Assembly (NCBI GenBank): GCA_037974665.1
Contig: CM075768.1
Location: 13,631,001 to 13,695,000 of the forward strand
Source: Ehretia macrophylla
Lineage: Eukaryota; Streptophyta; Magnoliopsida; Boraginales; Ehretiaceae
Reading direction: 5' to 3'
Length of the DNA stretch: 64,000 bases
This document shows positions 60,329-64,000 of this stretch, piece after piece. How positions within the stretch are numbered: the stretch's first letter is position 1; each line of letters begins with the position of its first letter. The notes beneath the pieces were generated by a model. It saw only the letters and a list, made by a program, of their open reading frames with translations. It was not told the origin of the DNA and searched no databases. A program made the position numbers and the translations under genes.

Positions 60329-60750
60329 TGTTAAAATCCAATGGGTTAATGCTCATTCGGCCCAAACTATGATTCAATAATTATTAACTAGCCTAATTAT
60401 GTAATCCAAGCTAAGGCCCAAATTCTAGAGATTTCAAGAATAAAAATCTATAGATTATTATCTAAGATAATTCAAGAAAAATCTAGGAATGAAAGATCCT
60501 AAATTTTTCCACTAGAATATCTAGTTGACTTTTAGGAAAAATCTAGAATACTTTATAGAAATATCTTGTATCTAGAATTCTCCATGGAGGACTATAAATA
60601 TGAGCTCTTCCGCTATTTGTACCCAAGCCAAAAATCAATAACAACCATTTTCCTTCAAAGTCAAGCTCTTTTCTAAATTCTCTAATCAATTCTCCATTCT
60701 TCAAAGCCAATTCTATCAACTACTACAATCTCCTCCTTCCAAAACCAACA
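60329..60750 (+). repeat. 5' LTR of copia 'F' (422 bp)
   Basis: Starts TGTTAAAATCC and ends AAAACCAACA, right before a primer site. TATAAATA at 60594-60601 is a likely promoter, with transcription running away from PRX-C. Comparison with the PRX-A flank (ctttcttctgtacctc) shows the empty site, so the insertion postdates the duplication or is private to this copy. Confidence 0.85.
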
Positions 60751-60752
60751 AG

Positions 60753-60768
60753 TGGTATCAGAGCTTGG
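60753..60768 (+). other. Primer-binding site of copia 'F'
   Basis: TGGTATCAGAGCTTGG, initiator methionine tRNA complement, two bases after the LTR. Confidence 0.88.
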
Positions 60769-60846
60769 TTGGGTCTCCAACTGGGCGAATACAAGCTTCC
60801 GCTAGACACAAAAATTCAAGTCCTCCTACAACCTCAAACTTATAGT

Positions 60847-62000
60847 ATGGCCACACTACTAAACAACAACCAAATTCCAATCCCTGTCTTTTTAGGGGAA
60901 AACTATAACTATTGGGCCATCAAGATGAAGACATACTTCTTGTTCCAAGGCCTATGGGATATTATTGATAAGGGATATACTATCCCTGAAAATATATCCA
61001 CCTTCTCTCCAACGGAGAAAGAAAAATTAAACAAGGAGATGGAGAAGGATAGTTTGGCTCTCTACATATTACATATGGCCATGGCAGACTCACTATTTCC
61101 AAGGATCAGGGGTACTACAACAACCGAGGATGCTTGGGATACTCTGAAGGAAGAATATCAAGGAACTGACAAAGTACATAATGTCAAACTTCAAACTCTA
61201 AGAAGAGGGTTAGAGAATATGAAGATGAAAGATTCTAAGACCGACAAAGATTATTACTCTCGACTAAGAGATGTAGTTAATCAATTGAGAGCCTATGGTG
61301 AAGATATTGCTGGCAAAAGAGTTGTAGAAAAAATACTTATTACTCTTCCCACTAAATATGATCCAATTGTAACTACTACAGAAGAAACTAAAGATATAGT
61401 GAAGATATATGTGATAGAGTTAATAGGCTCTCTTGAAGCTTATGAGAAAAGACTGAGTATGCATGAAAATAATCCATGGAAAACATATTTTAGTCTAAAC
61501 TCAACATAATGTCTCAGAATTCTAGAAATGGGGGGAAAATATCTGGAGAAAATTCTAGAAATAGAAACAATGGTGGAAATAATGAGCAAACAAAGGGCAA
61601 ATATCTACCATGTGGTAAATGCAAAAAAACCAACCATCCAGAAACGGAATGTTGGTACCGTGATAAACCATGTAAAAGTTGTGGGAGATTCGAGCACCAG
61701 GAGAAAGATTGCCGCTCCAAGCAAAAATATCATGCTAATTTCTCTGAAGAAAAAGAGAATGAAGATTTTTTGTTCTACGCGTGCCACGCTGCATCAGAAG
61801 TGAAGAACGAGACTTGGTACTTAGGCAACGGTTGCAGCAATCATATGACTGGTAATGAGAAGATCTTTCAAAACATTGACAAATCAGTAAATCCCAAGTC
61901 AAGCTTGGAAATGGAGAACTGGCAGAAGCCGAAGGCAAAGGTACAATTGCAGTCAACACCAAGAAAGGTACGCGATTCATCCACGATGTACTGCTAGTTC
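60847..62000 (+). pseudogene. Copia 'F' gag and protease
   Basis: ATG at 60847: MATLLNNNQIPIPVFLGENY, YNYWAIKMKTYFLFQGLWDI, then DAWDTLKEEYQGTDKVHNVK, LQTLRRGLENMKMKDS and GSLEAYEKRLSMHE (UBN2-type copia gag), open to 61509. A frameshift near 61475 moves the continuing frame (SQNSRNGGKISGE) to the one starting at 61509. Two zinc-knuckle-like motifs follow (CGKCKKTNHPETEC and CKSCGRFEHQEKDC). The protease reads TWYLGNGCSNHMTGN: the catalytic Asp of the usual LDSGC is Gly (codon 61824-61826). Frame lost again near 61900. Confidence 0.88.
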
Positions 62001-62985
62001 CTAAACTTGACACTAATCTCTTGAGCGTGGGTCAAATGGTGGAAAAAGTATATGCTCTACTCTTCAAATGAGACTCATGCATAATATATGACAACAAAAA
62101 TAAAAATCTAGAAATAGCTGTAGTAAAAATGCAGCAACAAATGAACTTTCCTATTTGCTGGCAGTACGTAGAAGCAGCACTCAAGGCTATGGCACCGGAG
62201 GTTCGGGCACTTCAACTTCCACGGACTGAAGATCTTCCATCAAAAGAATATGATGAAAGATTTTCAGCCATCTAGCTGCAAGATAATATGTGTGAGAGAT
62301 TCTTGGAAGGCAAACAACATCGGAAGCCATTCCCTTCAGGCAAGGCATGGAGAGCCAAACAAATCTTAGAACTGGTACACACAGATGTATGCGGACTAAT
62401 AAGGACTCCAACCGTTGAGAAAAATAGGTACTTTATCCTCTTCATTGATGACTATACAAGAATGTCATGGGTTTACTTTATGAAAGAAAGATCAGAAGTC
62501 TTCAATATCTTCAAGAAATTCAAGAATCTGGTCAAGAACCAAAGTGGTCGGCGAATCAAAGTTCTAAGGAGTGATAGAGGAAAAGAATACACTTCCAAGG
62601 AGTTCAACAAATTCTATAAAGATGAAGGGGTCGAACATCAGTTGACCGTCGGTTAAGCTCCAGAGCAGAATGGCATGTCAGAAAGGAAGAACAGGACAGT
62701 GATGGAGATGACAAGGACAACGCTGGCAGAGAAAGGCACGCCAATGGAGTTCTGGGTAGAAGCCATGTACACCATAGTCTATCTACTCAACCGATGTCCT
62801 ACCAAGACGGTGCAAAATAAAACTCCAATTGAAGCATCGAGTGGAAGGAAGCTGTCAACACAACATCTAAGAGTTTTCGAAAGCATTTGCTACATGCATA
62901 TTCCGAAAAAGAAAAGACATAAACTAGAGGAGAAGACAGATAAAGGCATATTCGTCGGCTACAGCTCTCAATCTAAGGATATCGA
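62001..62985 (+). pseudogene. Copia 'F' integrase
   Basis: A decayed pre-integrase part is followed from 62288 by CERFLEGKQHRKPFPSGKAW, LELVHTDVCGLI, FILFIDDYTRMSWVYFMKER, VLRSDRGKEYTSKEF, a stop at 62655, then APEQNGMSERKNRTVMEM and FWVEAMYTIVYLLNRCPTKT. All three catalytic acidic residues (HTD, SDR, Glu of MSERKN) are visible. A one-base deletion near 62976 breaks the link to RT. Confidence 0.88.
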
Positions 62986-64000
62986 ATTTACAACCTTAAA
63001 ACCAAGAAGCTAATCGTCAGCCACGATGTCGAGTTCGATGAAAATGCAACATGGAACTGGGAGGAAGAAAAAGTTGAAAAGCAAAATATCATGGTACCAA
63101 GACTACAGAGCTCTACTGAGGTTCATGAAGAAAAAGAAGCAGAAGGATCACAGACTCCACGAACAACTTCACAATCGTCAAGCCCGAGGACACCATCATC
63201 ATCATCCTCAAGTGAAGAAGAATCATCTCCAGACTCGCCACCTAAAAAAATAAGACCACTCAATGAGATCTACGAGACATGCAATTTTGTGACTATGGAG
63301 CCAGACAGCTTTGAAGTTGCCATAAAACAAAAAGAATGGGTAAAAGCCAAGGAGGAAGAAATCAAGATGATCGAGAAGAATGAAACATGGGAATTGGTGA
63401 ATCTACCAAGCAACAAAGAAGTCATCGAAGTTAAGTGGGTCTACAAGACAAAGCTTAACCTAGATGGCTCAATTCAAAAGCATAAAGCAAGATTGGTCGC
63501 TAAAGGTTATTCACAACTACGAGGAATTGACTACAATGAGACTTTTGCTCCAGTCGCTCGCTTGGACACTATAAGGGCTCTCATTGCATTAGCAGCCCAA
63601 AAGACATGGAAAATCTATCAACTAGATGTCAAGTCAGCCTTCCTTAATGGCTACCTTGAAGAAGAAATATACGTAGAACAACCTCAAGGGTTCATGGCAA
63701 AAGGACAAGAAGACAAAGTTCTGAGACTAAAAAAGGTGCTCTATGGATTAAAGCAAGCTCCGCGAGCGTGGTATAATCGAATCGACAACTACTTCATCAG
63801 TCAAGGATTCAGAAGAAGTAAAAGTGATCCAACACTCTACATCAAGACCCAAGGTAACGACAATAGACTCATTGTTTCTCTATACGTCAATGATCTTATC
63901 TACATAGGAAACAATGAAGAAATGATCAAGGAGTTCAAAAAAGATATGATGAAGACTTTTGAGATGATTGACCTTGGGTTAATACACTACTTTCTTGGCA
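62986..64000 (+). pseudogene. Copia 'F' reverse transcriptase, runs off the right edge
   Basis: About 338 codons stay open to the window edge. The frame starts YNLKTKKLIVSHDVEFDENA (end of integrase), passes a Ser/Glu-rich linker (about 63170-63240), then RT: EIKMIEKNETWELV, VKWVYKTKLNLDGSI, KARLVAKGYSQ, ETFAPVARLDTIR, YQLDVKSAFLNGYLEEEIYV, VLYGLKQAPRAWY and SLYVNDLIYIGN. The motif is YVND instead of YVDD (Asn codon 63889-63891), so catalysis is expected to be lost though the frame is intact. It ends inside the DLGLIHYFLG block. Confidence 0.9.

Overview
The window is nuclear DNA from a plant, most likely a eudicot. It is AT-rich. It holds two intact four-exon class III peroxidase genes, and the rest is dominated by plant retrotransposon families: Ty1/copia, Ty3/gypsy chromovirus (Tekay-like), Ty3/gypsy Tat, L1 and RTE LINEs, SINE-like repeats and a PIF/Harbinger-like DNA element. 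Nothing prokaryotic, viral or organellar is visible. The only genes that look able to make a protein are the two peroxidases. All transposon reading frames carry stops, frameshifts, deletions or lost catalytic residues.

Layout, left to right. 0-11.2 kb: a minus-strand L1 LINE is split into two pieces (762-1772 and 10089-10620) by a decayed minus-strand gypsy element (1769-10088), which itself holds a 3.6-kb solo LTR (5987-9617). An RTE LINE tail follows. 12.8-14.8 kb: a DNA element with inverted ends and TAA duplications, with a strongly strand-asymmetric G-rich then T-rich core. 15.3-16.2 kb: an LTR remnant.

16.3-60.3 kb: a peroxidase locus present as three related units. Unit A holds gene PRX-A (18070-19873). 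Unit B (54701-56394) keeps the upstream region but only the first ~60 bases of coding sequence. Unit C holds gene PRX-C (58744-60201). PRX-A and PRX-C have identical exon lengths (222, 189, 166, 407) and nearly identical 327-residue products resembling peroxidase 27/RCI3-type secreted enzymes. Each probably acts in the cell wall, oxidising phenolics with hydrogen peroxide.

Units A and B are pushed 34.6 kb apart by nested retrotransposons. My reconstruction from outside in: a minus-strand copia (20094 to about 49420); inside it a plus-strand copia (20293-44941, 308-bp LTRs); inside its integrase a SINE-like insert (target duplication 22522-22534 / 42825-42837); inside that a plus-strand gypsy LTR (22550-42728); inside that two separate elements, a pol-less copia derivative (22862-30805) and a nearly full-length minus-strand chromovirus (32643-42468, perfect TAGAT duplication). 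A truncated Tat gypsy element (about 49421-54700) sits beside the stack. PRX-C is followed 127 bp downstream by a third copia element (60329 onward), which runs off the right edge.

No convincing new biological system was found. The most informative things are the peroxidase triplication with element-driven divergence of promoter, intron and 3' flank; the nesting order; the strand-asymmetric DNA element with a 48-bp perfect palindrome; and a block replacement in one copia LTR carrying repeated GGCGCTCGAGCGCC palindromes.
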